DNA of 64,000 bases, taken from assembly GCF_000002235.5 (NCBI RefSeq), contig NW_022145555.1, positions 359,001 to 423,000 on the forward strand. The letters run 5' to 3'. Below the pieces are notes generated by a model, which saw nothing but the letters and a program-made list of their open reading frames with translations, did not search any database and was not told the origin of the DNA. This document shows positions 34,929 to 44,935 of the stretch, piece by piece. Every line of letters begins with the position of its first letter. Within the stretch, counting starts at the first letter, position 1. Origin of the DNA: Strongylocentrotus purpuratus (lineage: Eukaryota; Echinodermata; Echinoidea; Camarodonta; Strongylocentrotidae). Both the position numbers and the translations under genes were made by a program.

Positions 34929-37900
34929 TTGAGATTATAAAGAACAGAATTGCAAGATAATATGATATACTCACCAGGCCCTGTAAACACGTATCGTTTT
35001 TTATTTCTCACTTTTCATTTTCCAACACCCTGTAGATCTGCGCGCCCATGTGCCTATTTGTCGTCAACAAGAATAGGAACCTGATGCCCCTTGCAATTCA
35101 ACTCTTTCAAGATCCTTCAGAAAATAACCCGGTGAGTTTATAAAAAGAAATGACAGAGTGGCAAGGGGGGAGCAGAGAATCATTCATTCCAAAACTTGTT
35201 TATTCAACAGACTGTCCTGTAAAGCGACACTTCCTACTAATGTGTACCCCCCCCCCCTCCCATCCTGAGCACGTACATGAGCCACCTGCCGTTTGCGTTT
35301 TAAATATGAATATGGAACCATATAAATGCTATCGTTATCATCATCATCATCATCAAATTCCCATCCATCTCAGCCTGATCACTGAATGTGAACTTATTGG
35401 GGGGGGGGGGGGGGGGCTTGTCTGTGAATTCTATCCAATTAACGATTTGGATGTTTCATTGTTGGTCAAACAGTTTTTGAGCGTCAAGCAACGACTGGCT
35501 GGAATGCTCCCCAGGGAGTAGAGATTGTGCACAGTGTGTGCGGGCAAGCACTGAATCCATTGACTGGGGTAATAGTATATCTGTAAAGCGCTTAGAGACG
35601 TCCGAGATGTGCGCTTGTAAAATGGCGACTGGCTGGAATGCTCCCCAGGGAGTGGAAAATTTGCACACATTGTGTGCAGGTAAGCAAGAATCCGATGACC
35701 GGGGTAATAATATATCTGTAAAGCGCTTAGGCACATCGTTGGATCGGTGTATTGAGCGCTATATAAAAAAAAAAAAGGATTATTATTATTATTATTATTA
35801 AGCGCTATATATAAGCTGAATATTATTATTATTATTATTGTTTTCCTCTTTCAGATCTTTTTACCGACCGATCCTGAATATGTCTGGCTGATGGCGAAGA
35901 TGTGGTTCAATAACGCGGATGCTTCTTTCCACCAGTCTTCCACCCATCTAGGATACACACATCTCATCATTGAATCGGTTGCCGTAGCAACGCATCGTTG
36001 TCTCTCCCAGTCTCACCCGATTTTCCGTCTCCTCGCTCCGCATTTTATCTTCCTTATAGCGATCAACACGTGAGTTGACTCATAGAGAAATCGGAATACA
36101 ATCGGCATAAGTCGGCATAACTCGTAACAATTCGTACTGAATCGTTTACATTTTGAGCACGTTCGAAGTAGGCCTACTTCTAGTGTCAGTACGAGTAAAA
36201 TGAAACATGTTCACAACCTATCCGTTGTTGAGTCACCGGGTTTCTACTAGTTCTCTATGCTAAATAGTACAGTTCGCAGCCTAGCAAGACATCCTTTTAA
36301 TAGTCGGATTATTTTATCAGGGGGAATAAGGAAGATAATAATTAGATAAAATAAGAGTGTTACGGAGACGAATGACGTCAAAGTATAAGTAGTATTCTTA
36401 ACTGTTAAATGAGTGTAAGGAAAATGTACGCCTATACTTGGCGTACCTAATTGATAATCGACAATTACAAATTTGCGTTGGCAAACTTGTAAATTGGTGT
36501 TGTTTTATGCCATCATTCTTTAGATGGTAGGTGTTGAGGTTTGTCCGTTTTTTAGGATAAATGTATATATTTTTAACGTTGGTAAATTTGAGATCTTAGG
36601 ACTATTTGTTGTTGTCTACACAACTTGCGTTATTGACGCCACAATTTTTAAGGCATTTTTTCGTGACACCCCCATCCCCCTTGCAAAATTCAATTTCCGC
36701 CCCTGGCCGGCATTAATAATTCGTGAATGCTCTGTTTTTATATTCACCCGCAGGCGAGCTCTTGCCAAATTAGTTTCCGAAGGAGGATGGGTTGATCAAT
36801 GCATGGCCATCGGTCGGATCGGTATGTTTGAAATCATCCGCCGATCCTGGGATCGCTGGTCCCTGGAGAAGCAAGGATCACTCGAGAAAGACCTTGCTGA
36901 CAGGGGAGTCGACGACCCGGAAGTACTTCCCAACTATCACTACCGGGACGATGCTCGGCTTGTGCGGAGGGCAATATACAATTACGTGAAAACTATAGTC
37001 GATCACCACTATGGTGAGAAATGTATTTATTGTAGTGTAGATATTAAATTCTCCGATGTTGTCCAGGCTCATATATAAATACATGTCATTGATTAGAGGC
37101 TGTTCACACCGCAATGAGATAGCGCGGTCTATCGTAACACCCCCTTTTTTCTAGCGCGCGCTAGACCGCGCTATCTCTCGTGGACCACCCCCAAGAGGTG
37201 CTCCAGTGGCACGCCGTTTTGGCTCGCCGTGGCTCGGTGTTGGGCGGACCGAAACGACGTTGTACCTTTCAAACCGCAGAGATAGCGCGGTCTAGCGCGC
37301 GCTATCTCTGTCGGTGTGAACAGCCTCATGATGGGCTAGCTTACTTCTTCTATGAAAGGTCAACCAAATCTGTTATTCTTTTCACATCCGGACATCAAAC
37401 TTTTGATGATTAAAATATGAATTAAACGTTACCGGGTATCAAATTCTAAACATAACTGGTGACAGAAATGCACTGATAGTTGTATTACATTATGAGCGGA
37501 GGCAAAGGTACGCAAGGATCTGACTAGTACCAGCCCCCAAATTTGCTATCAGATATCGAAGCATTAGAAACTTATAAGTATTGAATATTGACAACTAGAC
37601 GTTTGAAGAGATCTTTATTATTTCCCTCTTTCCAAAATAAAATAAAATGAAATTATAAAGTTTAACAAAAAGTCAATGCGCATAAAGATAGGTTCATGTT
37701 GTTTTTCGATAGATGGAGACCCTTCCAACTTACCTAAATACTAGAATATTGTTTCTCATTTTACCTTTCTTTGTCAAACGTATGTATCCATCATTTTGTA
37801 CGTATGCTTAAATTTAAGATTTGAAAAAAGTTAAATAAATACTTTGAAGAAAAAACATTTGCCTCGATTTAACTCCACCACGGGCTCATTTTTCATCAAT

Positions 37901-38926
37901 AACGGATTACTCCCAAATGCTTACGAAAGTGATTTATACTCATAATATTTTTGTATCTCTTTGCCTGTTTGGATAGATACGGATGAGCGAGTGACGTCAG
38001 ACTTTGAGATTCGGCATTGGGGCAAGACACTAAGTACGGAATGCGGTATGAAGGTATAAATGAAATGCGTTTTCAGTCTTCCGTGCAATTATTTAACCCG
38101 TTGACTACTGAATTTATTCATTGGCGTAGGCTTAATACAGGGGATACCCGGTTCCAGTAAGCAATGGGTTAACATCCGAAATTACGTTACTCATTGAGAC
38201 GGAGTTATGGTTGAGATTGAAGGAACAACTAAATCCTGTTTGGCACGTACTCCAATATAAATCTTCGTGAAGGAAAGGGAGCAATAAGTAATAAATGTTG
38301 TATGCCAAAATCATATTGTTATTGTTTCGTTCCAGGGCGTTCCGAACGGCGGTGAGTTCTCGACGGCAGACGAGGTTACGGAGATCATTACGAACTTCAT
38401 CTTCATCGGCAGCGTCGGGCATGCGGCATCCAATTTCTCGCAGTACGACGAGTATGGTTTCCCGCCAAATTACCCCTCATTCCTTTTCGGCGAACCCCCT
38501 AGAGATAAGGTATATCACTCCCCAAACTGAAAAAGATATATAACATTGCACAGCTCAGCACGGCATGATAATTAACTTTATCATCCGCCCTTCACTTTTT
38601 TTTTAAAATATACATCATAATCATATTGGAGTAACATTATTAAAATTACCCTTTGACTGCATCTTCCTCACAAACTTGTTTATTGTCTTTCTCGAACGCT
38701 TTTGCAATTTTTCTCCCCTCCCCTTTCTTCCCTGAATTTTTCTTCTATCTCGGTCCGCCCCTTTTTCCTTCGAGTGTCTTTAAAAAAATATATAATTCAT
38801 ACACGTTTCCACATCTCTCTTTCTCCTCATATCTTGCTTCCTCCGCCTCCTCCCTTCGCCCCCTTTCTATCTCTATCTATATATATCTCTCCCTCTCCAT
38901 CTCTTCCCCTCTCCCTTTCACTCTCT

Positions 38927-38958
<32 letters not shown>

Positions 38959-39146
38959 CCTCTCTCCCTCTTACAGACGCTCTTTCTATGTAGACAAAAA
39001 GAAAACCTATCTTATCCTCCATATCCAGTCCTTAACTCTCTCTCTCTCTCTCTCTCTTTCTTTCTCTATCTCTCGCCCTCTCTCTCCCTCTCACACACTC
39101 TCTTTCTATGAAACAACAAACTATCTTAATACCCTCCATATTCCAG

Positions 39147-39185
<39 letters not shown>

Positions 39186-40433
39186 TTTGTTAACCTCCAG
39201 TGTTTGCTATCCGTTTATCCCTGTTCTCTCCATCTCTTCCATCAGACTGAGCGGACAGAGGAGGATATCCTGGCCCAGATGCCCTCTAAGGATATGACCT
39301 TGAGCATCATGTTGGTCACCAAGCTACTCAGTGATCGGGGCACCAATGGACTAGGGGACTTCGAAGTGCAGTACCTGCATGATCCTGTGAGCCTAAACGC
39401 ATTGAAACAGTAAGAACACCCTCTCATTTCTAACACCTATAACCATCTTTGAGAGTTTGCCGACTTTGAATCGGTATGGGACACACTCAAGTTGAGAGTC
39501 GACTTGGACATGATGTATACTCAATTTAATCCGTTGATTACTTAATTATCTCATTTTCACCCGGTTCCAGTAGTCAATCGGTCGACGGCTAGAAAACACT
39601 CGAGTTGGGTGACAATTAAATGCCGAATTGAAACACATACCCGAGTTGAATGCCGAGTTGGAAACACACACTCGAGTTTCGTGCCGAATTCACACTTGGG
39701 TTGAGTACATGCCGAGTTGGACACACTCGGGCTCACTGTCAAGATGGATTCACACTTGAGTTGAGTGCCGAGTACGACACTTAGGCACACTCAAGATGAG
39801 TGCTGACATGAGCACACACTCGAGTGGAGTGCCAAATTGGACACACTCAAGTTGAGTGCCGACCTATACACACACTCGTGCTCAGTTTCAAGTTGGAAAT
39901 ACATTCAGATGTGTTGCCGAGTTGGACACACACACGAGCTCAGTGTAAAGTTTGCCATACATTAGAGATGCGTGCCGAGTTAACACTCGAGTTGATTGCC
40001 GAGTACGATACTTAGGCACACTCAAGATGAGTGCTGACATGAGCACACACTCGAGTGGAGTACCAAATTGGACACACTCAAGTTGAGTGCAGAGTTGTAC
40101 ACACACTCGAGCTCAGTTTCAAGTTGGAAATACATTCAGATGTGTTGCCGAGTTGCATGGACACACACTCGAGCTCAGTGCAAAGTTTGGCGGGGGGGGG
40201 GGCAGAATGAAGAAAAAAGTATAATTCACAAGAAAATAAAAAATAAACTTGAAACCTAATGTTCGCTTCGAGAACATCAAAAATTTCTAATAATTATGAA
40301 TTCTTTTCTCTCTTTCAGGTTCAAAGCAGATTGCCTGAAAGTTGGCGCCATCATTGATGAAATGAACAAGACAAGGGAGCAGAAATACACATACCTTAAC
40401 CCAAAGGAGATTCCTAATGCGATCAGTATTTAG
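24779..40433 (+). CDS. Animal lipoxygenase with PLAT domain, 11 exons, 652 aa as read
   Basis: Exons: 24779-25279, 32305-32430, 33931-34028, 34381-34513, 35036-35131, 35855-36069, 36754-37013, 37977-38053, 38336-38509, 39246-39409, 40319-40433. All introns are GT/AG and every phase matches. Lipoxygenases insert O2 into polyunsaturated fatty acids such as arachidonate. Residues ~12-125 form the PLAT/LH2 membrane-binding domain; the rest is the helical catalytic domain. Iron ligands expected by comparison with human 5-lipoxygenase are present: His349 and His354 (in [11 protein letters not shown]), His531 and Asn535 ([11 protein letters not shown]) and the C-terminal Ile652 (IPNAISI, then TAG). 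The ATG at 24779 has A at -3 and G at +4; an upstream in-frame ATG at 24662 is less likely. About 20 residues of the linker between PLAT and catalytic domain appear to be missing. Symbol not assigned because the invertebrate family is not one-to-one with human ALOX genes. Confidence 0.9.
25514..25800 (+). repeat. GTATAGACCAGTT element, copy in lipoxygenase intron 1
   Basis: Same order of blocks as 54600-54790: CTTTACCAAGACTGGGCCAA, TGCAGTACACACCAATA, GCTAGATGATCAACCTTTTC. Incomplete at one end. Confidence 0.65.
25838..26110 (+). repeat. GGCGGATCCAGGGGG / poly-C cluster
   Basis: GTGGCGGATCCAGGGGGGGG followed by GGCCCGCCC and a C run of about 15, then another C run (25994-26002) and a G run (26091-26102). 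This is the homopolymer-rich end of a dispersed element; no coding potential. Confidence 0.5.
26598..26641. repeat. (AAT)n microsatellite
   Basis: About 14 perfect AAT triplets in lipoxygenase intron 1. Confidence 0.95.
27467..27724 (-). pseudogene. LINE reverse-transcriptase fragment
   Basis: An 85-codon minus-strand frame reads [20 protein letters not shown], then [11 protein letters not shown] and [12 protein letters not shown]. This is the first conserved block of a non-LTR reverse transcriptase (the GLVP-x-W...PIFKK motif). Both ends are broken. It lies in lipoxygenase intron 1, antisense to the gene. Confidence 0.75.
28121..29036. repeat. Pair of direct repeats about 720 bases apart
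   Basis: 28121-28325 and 28843-29036 share the order TCTTATTCTTCTTTTACATT, GCATGGG-TCT-AATC, AATGCCCCCATTTAAGCATA and TAAAGAAAGCACC-TTATATAG, at roughly 85-90% identity. GC-rich GGGGCTCCGCCCCGG lies between them. No protein recognised. Confidence 0.65.
29470..30966 (+). pseudogene. Internally deleted LINE (endonuclease start joined to RT end)
   Basis: Frames in order: [20 protein letters not shown] and FSETW-like residues (endonuclease start); then, after a deletion, [52 protein letters not shown], a YDDTT catalytic-type motif, [34 protein letters not shown] and [13 protein letters not shown]. Stops and frameshifts break it. The 3' end is a (GAATT)n-like tail at 30946-30966. It is sense-oriented in lipoxygenase intron 1 and cannot be active. 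Confidence 0.85.
31243..31492 (+). mobile_element. tRNA-derived SINE
   Basis: The 5' head looks like a tRNA: A-box TTAGCTCAGTCAGTAGAGC, a Val-like anticodon region (CGCCTCACAA), and B-box GGTTCGATCCC. A body of about 150 bases follows (GGCGCTCAACAATAAGGGAT) and a (TTA)n tail at 31469-31492. Stem pairing is imperfect, so it is not a tRNA gene. Internal RNA polymerase III boxes are intact. Confidence 0.8.
31851..32179. mobile_element. MITE with perfect 25-base TIR
   Basis: Begins AGTAGTTATAGCAGTGAGTA(TGGGT) and ends with the exact complement at 32155-32179. 329 bases, AT-rich, no coding capacity. It ends 125 bases upstream of lipoxygenase exon 2. Confidence 0.85.
32305..40433 (+). CDS. Lipoxygenase catalytic-domain exons 2-11
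   Basis: Exon 2 encodes [14 protein letters not shown]...; exon 3 [20 protein letters not shown]; exon 4 the [16 protein letters not shown] segment; exon 5 [19 protein letters not shown]; exon 6 two iron His in the long arched helix; exon 7 begins with the Ala at the stereocontrol position (Ala392, T-R-A) and contains [14 protein letters not shown]; exon 8 [12 protein letters not shown]; exon 9 the His-x3-Asn pair and FPPNYPS; exon 10 [14 protein letters not shown]; exon 11 the C-terminal Ile. Several acceptors are preceded by expanded simple repeats: (ATT)n before exon 6 and (CT)n blocks before exon 10. Confidence 0.9.
32462..33184. mobile_element. TTAA-flanked TIR element AAAGGGCAAGTCCACTCC
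   Basis: The left end (TT)AAAGGGCAAGTCCACTCC(AAAAATA) is complementary, with a few changes, to the right end TATTTTTGGAGTAGACTTAG...CCTTTAA. Flanking TTAA on both sides suggests a piggyBac-type target-site duplication. About 720 bases with no transposase frame, so non-autonomous. It starts 31 bases after lipoxygenase exon 2. Confidence 0.7.
34696..34925. repeat. (GA)n microsatellite
   Basis: Long GA/GGGA simple repeat in lipoxygenase intron 4. It gives Ser/Leu/Pro-rich minus-strand frames that are not genes. Confidence 0.95.
35493..35812 (+). mobile_element. Two tandem copies of a GCGCTATATAAA-tailed SINE
   Basis: Copy 1 (35493-35620) and copy 2 (35626-35812) both contain ACTGGCTGGAATGCTCCCCA, GGGGTAATA-TATATCTGTAA and AGCGCTTAG. 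Copy 2 ends GAGCGCTATATAAA plus A-rich and (TTA)n tail. Related copies: 60890-61045, and reversed at 48050-48190. Located in lipoxygenase intron 5, just before exon 6. Confidence 0.75.
37096..37327. mobile_element. MITE with GAGGCTGTTCACACCG ends and nested hairpins
   Basis: TIR GAGGCTGTTCACACCG at the left pairs with CGGTGTGAACAGCCTC at the right. Inside, AGATAGCGCGGTCTA and TAGCGCGCGCTAGACCGCGC repeat in both orientations at both ends. It is far more GC-rich than its surroundings. It lies 83 bases after lipoxygenase exon 7. Confidence 0.8.
38930..39185. repeat. (CT)n microsatellite blocks
   Basis: Three CT-rich blocks (38930-38965, 39037-39105, 39149-39183) within lipoxygenase intron 9. 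They add to a very long pyrimidine tract before exon 10. Confidence 0.9.
39440..40195. repeat. Minisatellite, ACACTCGAGTTGAGTGCCGA units
   Basis: Degenerate units of about 33-45 bases built on CACACTCGAGTTGAGTGCCG, itself nearly self-complementary (CACTC-GAGTTGAGTG). A higher-order block of about 234 bases is repeated: 39776-39960 and 40010-40190 match closely (both contain TTGGAAATACATTCAGATGT). It ends in a G run at 40192-40202. It fills most of lipoxygenase intron 10. Confidence 0.85.
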
Positions 40434-40649
40434 AACTTAAAGTATGGGAGATCTGCACTTTTTCCACAGATAGTTCGGATAACACTTTGAATTTATAATA
40501 TGTTATGAAAATATCGAGTTTGTTATTATTATATTTATATATATTATATTATGTAAATAACATGGTCACATGAAGATATATTGTTTGTATATTTTTAATT
40601 ATACCTTATGTTTATTTATTCTCTCTTATTCATTTATTGTATTTGTAAA

Positions 40650-40850
40650 CATGCAGAAATCAAATCAAATCAAATCAAAATTGTGATGCATTCAGGGAAT
40701 ATATCCTACCAGGTACCAACTTACTACACCTAGTTTAAATGTAGATAAACGTCTTGCAACATAAGTGCTACGCACAGCAAGGATTTGAACCCTACACCTC
40801 ATGGTTTACTGTCCAGTGAATTGTCAGCTGGACCACAAACACCTCTACAA
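40650..40850 (-). mobile_element. tRNA-derived SINE, minus strand
   Basis: Read on the minus strand: tRNA-like head with GTTTGTGGTCCAGCTGACAA and B-box-like GGGTTCAAATCC, a body with GGTACCTGGTAGGATATATT, and a TTTGATTTGATTTGATTT tail. Its head was captured in the 429-base tandem repeat that follows. Confidence 0.6.
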
Positions 40851-42029
40851 TGAACCATGCATGGTTGATATGCCATTGATTTAGAATGTATGTTACCCAT
40901 GATTGATTTTAATAAATAGAGCTGTATTTATGTTTGGATAATTAAATAAACAAAGAAGGAACTATATCGCTTTGTTGATTGTTTAGACACATGTTTGACA
41001 TTATGTTAATGCTACATGCAGGGGCATCGCTAGAGGGGGTGTTACATTACGTTTCATTTTGCATTGTTTACTTTTATTTAGTCTATTTGATTTGTTTAAA
41101 GGAGAGTAGGTATGGTTTGTCAATTTTCACAATGTTAGAAATGAGCAAGAAGGTGGTACTCGAGACCAGCTAACAACAGTTTCCTCAGCGATTAGCGATT
41201 AGCGATTAGCGATTTGAACCCTACACCTCATGGTTTACTGTCCAGTGAATTGTCAGCTGGACCACAAACACCTCTACAATGAACCATGCATGGTTGATAT
41301 GCCATTGATTTAGAATGTATGTTACCCATGATTGATTTTAATAAATAGAGCTGTATTTATGTTTGGATAATTAAATAAACAAAGAAGGAACTATATCGCT
41401 TTGTTGATTGTTTAGACACATGTTTGACATTATGTTAATGCTACATGCAGGGGCATCGCTAGAGGGGGTGTTACATTACGTTTCATTTTGCATTGTTTAC
41501 TTTTATTTAGTCTATTTGATTTGTTTAAAGGAGAGTAGGTATGGTTTGTCAATTTTCACAATGTTAGAAATGAGCAAGAAGGTGGTACTCGAGACCAGCT
41601 AACAACAGTTTCCTCAGCGATTAGCGATTAGCGATTAGCGATTTGAACCCTACACCTCATGGTTTACTGTCCAGTGAATTGTCAGCTGGACCACAAACAC
41701 CTCTACAATGAACCATGCATGGTTGATATGCCATTGATTTAGAATGTATGTTACCCATGATTGATTTTAATAAATAGAGCTGTATTTATGTTTGGATAAT
41801 TAAATAAACAAAGAAGGAACTATATCGCTTTGTTGATTGTTTAGACACATGTTTGACATTATGTTAATGCTACATGCAGGGGCGTCGCTAGAGGGGGTGT
41901 TACATTACGTTTCATTTTGCATTGTTTACTTTTATTTAGTCTATTTGATTTGTTTAAAGGAGAGTAGGTATGGTTTGTCAGTTTTCACAATGTTAGAAAT
42001 GAGCAAGAAGGTGGTACTCGAGACCAGCT
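40782..42029 (+). repeat. Three tandem units of 429 bases
   Basis: The unit (starts GATTTGAACCCTACACCTCA) repeats at 40782, 41211 and 41640. Units 1 and 2 look identical over the shared length, and unit 3 differs by only a few bases (for example GGCATCGC to GGCGTCGC). Units are joined by three to four GCGATTA octamer-like steps. Each carries the same 64-codon frame. A diverged partial copy is at 42390-42560. The array lies 350 bases after the lipoxygenase stop codon. Confidence 0.9.
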
Positions 42030-42389
42030 GTGCTGGGGAGTTGACAAGGGTATCACCATGTAAGCGTGTTATATTTCATATAGAAAGAGTAATTTTCATA
42101 AATCAATCCTACAATCCAAAAGAAATATATCAACGTTACTTCTTCTTTTTTTTTTTTTTAACCATTTACCTTGATAATTGACTACTAAAATTAAGCACCT
42201 TTGGTAAAAAAAAAAAAATTTATAAAGGAATTTTCTACGTTTTATCCAAGAGGGCCGACGGTACCCACAAATATCTATACATAACTTGAAACATATGCTA
42301 CGGATTATATGCGGAATCGACAGATCAGCTCCGATGAGTTTAATTGTGTTTGGGTGCCAATCCTGCTCATAGCTTAAATCTGTGTGTTC

Positions 42390-42560
42390 AAGATTTTGTT
42401 TATTACGTTACGTTTCGTTTTGCCTTGTTTTCTTTTATTTTTGCCTTGTTTTCTTTTATTTTAATCTATTTGATTTGTTTAAAGGGGAATGTGTATGCTT
42501 TGTCAGTTTTCACAATGTTTAACCTGAACAAGTCGGTGATATTGGAGACCAGCTAACAAC
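42390..42560 (+). repeat. Diverged relative of the 429-base unit
   Basis: Shares TACGTTTCGTTTTGC, CTATTTGATTTGTTTAAAGG, TGTCAGTTTTCACAATGTT and GAGACCAGCTAACAACAGTT with the tandem units but differs by many substitutions and carries an internal duplication (GCCTTGTTTTCTTTTATTTT twice). Confidence 0.75.
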
Positions 42561-42721
42561 AGTTCCTATCTTCCTATCTTATTTTTTACACGTTTTTAAT
42601 GCTAGGGGCGAGTGTAACGTAGCATAACAGTTCATAACTATATATAAAAAGGACCTCAACAGGAAAAATGTCATGATACTATACCAGACAAGTATCATTA
42701 TTTAAATATTCTGAAACCAAT

Positions 42722-43141
42722 ATGTATATCAAATGCTTTCATAAAATGAATTGCATATATCATATGTGAGTAAATATTCATATGCATGCATATATAATAT
42801 ATATAAATATATACGACATTCTAAAACGTTGGTGTGATTCGTTTTATGTTCTATGTGCATTGTTATTGTAAAGCTATTGTACCTTGTAACAAAGCCAATG
42901 GAAACAGAATTTCTGTGTATTACCATGGACCAATAAATATGAAAGCATTTATAAAATGAATTGCGTATATCATATGTGAGTAAATATTCAAATGCATATA
43001 ATTATTATATATATAAATATATATGAATTGTAAATCATTGGTGTGATTCGTTTTATGTTCTATGTGCATCGTAAAGTTATTGTACCTTGTAACAAGGCTA
43101 ATGGAAACAGAATTTCTGTGTATTACCATGGACCAATAAAG
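42722..43141 (+). repeat. Tandem duplication of about 215 bases
   Basis: 42722-42941 and 42942-43141 share AAAATGAATTGC-TATATCA, GTGATTCGTTTTATGTTCTA, GGAAACAGAATTTCTGTGTA and TTACCATGGACCAATAAA, at about 90% identity. Confidence 0.85.
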
Positions 43142-43300
43142 ATGGAATTACACACATAATAATTTGCTAAAATATGATAACTCCTGCTACATGTATTGCC
43201 ATATGTGGCAAGCTCTGAAGCCCCCTCCCCACCCTCTCCCACAAACAAAATAAGGTTTGATAAGACTTGATTATTACAATGACTTCCAATCAATCATAAT

Positions 43301-43354
43301 GGCCCGAATTCACAAAGGAGGTTTGTCGACAAACCTCCTTTGTGAATTTGGGCC
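43301..43354. mobile_element. 54-base palindrome, minimal GGCCCGAATTCACAAAG MITE
   Basis: Two 27-base arms, complementary except at one position, meet at GTCGAC. The ends equal those of the 179-base element at 5643-5821, so this is an internally deleted copy of it. Confidence 0.85.
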
Positions 43355-44189
43355 ACTGTATGCAACAGGACAAAACAAACTATGCAAGAATATCAGCTTT
43401 CAGAGTTTTCAGTTTTATCAGTTTTAATTACATCTTCACATATTATTTGTCATACTAAATGCTATTTTACAAATTTACATATGGGACTTTCTTTGTTGAT
43501 GACTCCCAAGATTTCATAGTTTATGTTCTTGTCATATACCTCTTGACAGGAGTGCCCTCAACAATGACAAGTTTACATATACAAAAAATAGATTTTGAAA
43601 CCTTCCCGACCTGTACCCAACCCCAACCCCTAACAAACAGAAATATATTTATTTATTTATTGTGGTATAAAAAAACATTGTACATGGCAGCCTAGCAGCT
43701 GAATTGAGTGCAATTTACATAAGTAATAACACAAGGATACTGCACAAAATACAATAGTATTAAAAAGTCATTAAAAATAGTACATTCATAACAAAACAGT
43801 AGGTACACCTTAGATCAAAGAATATTGATGGTGGGATAACGGAAGTGGGTAATGGATGTGAAAAAATAAAGGTTTTGTGATATGACTTAAGCAAAGTCAA
43901 AGGAAGAATATATCGTTGAATAAATTATGATCAGTGCTAAAATAAATCATCTGTTCTGCATGCTTCAAAGTAGGCCTATTGTCATATGGGTGCAAGAATG
44001 AAAATAGGGAGAGCAAAGATACAGAGGAGGGTGAGAAAGTGAGGAGAAAATACTAGGTAAGAGAAAGTGAAAGAGAGAGAAAAAGTGAAAGAGAGAGTGA
44101 GAATAGGAAAGACCAGGGACCCGTTTTACAATGAAGAGAAAATACTAGGTAAAGAGAAAGTGAGAAAAGGAAGACAAAGGACATGTTTC
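43355..44189. other. Intergenic, no gene seen
   Basis: AT-rich sequence with a purine-rich AGAGAGAAAGTGA stretch at 44030-44170. No conserved frame or RNA gene recognised. Confidence 0.4.
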
Positions 44190-44615
44190 ATGTACCGTAG
44201 CCCTTTTTCAATGACAAATGACAAAAATCAGTGACATATCAGCTGATAACCAAGGATTTCACTAGCTTGTAACAAAAACTGTCATTTGTCAGTGATGACA
44301 AGTTTTGTGAAACACCCCCCTGGGACCCGTTTCACAAAGCCCTTTTTCAATGACAAATGACAAAAATCAGTGACATATCAGCTGATAACCAATCAGAAGC
44401 AAGGATTTCAGTAGCTTATAACAAAAACTGTCATTTGTCAGTGATGGCAAGTTTTGTGAAACACCCCCCTGGGACCTGTTTCACAAAGCCCTATTTCAAT
44501 GACAAATGACAACAATCAATGACAAATCAGCTGATAACCAATCAGAAGCAAGGATTTCAGTAGCTTATAACAAAAACTGTCATTTGTCAGTGATGACAAG
44601 TTTTGTGAAATGGGG
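44190..44615. mobile_element. Three tandem copies of the GGGCCCGTTTCACAAAG MITE
   Basis: Copies at about 44195-44325, 44330-44465 and 44471-44612 share TTTCAATGACAAATGACAA, AGCTGATAACCAA and CAGTGATGACAAGTTTTGTG, and are separated by CACCCCCCTGGGACC. Copy 1 lacks the CAATCAGAAGCA stretch. The sister copy is at 19578-19735. Confidence 0.85.
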
Positions 44616-44887
44616 CCAGGCATGGTGAGAAATGAGGAGAGCAAAGGCCTATACCACATACAAATCCCTCTTGAATGTTTTGTTGTTTTCATCCACTCTA
44701 ATACACACAGCATTTGAATGTAAAATTAAAACTGAAATATTAAAAAGTTATTAACAAAATATGTATTTAAAAACTGGTGCAGTACCGGCACTTCCAGTTA
44801 CTCTTCTTTTACACAGGGATGCCAGTTAGGATCGATCAGAGGGCCTATCAATCACAGAGAATGAGCTATTTTGTAATAAGCCTAAAC

Positions 44888-44935
44888 TATGGTCTGGAAA
44901 AAAAACCACCCCCCCCCCCCCCCCCCCCGAACCCC
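44888..44935. repeat. Poly-C run
   Basis: A stretch of about 21 C, preceded by an A-rich AAAAAAAACCACC block. Confidence 0.9.

Noticed and set aside
34653..35011. Ser/Leu-rich membrane-like proteins
   Set aside because: Translation of a (GA)n microsatellite in a lipoxygenase intron. The same applies to 1435-1968 and 38653-39193.
40979..42181. Three identical 64-codon frames as a tandem gene family
   Set aside because: They are simply the same frame repeated in the 429-base tandem units, with no sign of coding constraint and a SINE head within the unit.
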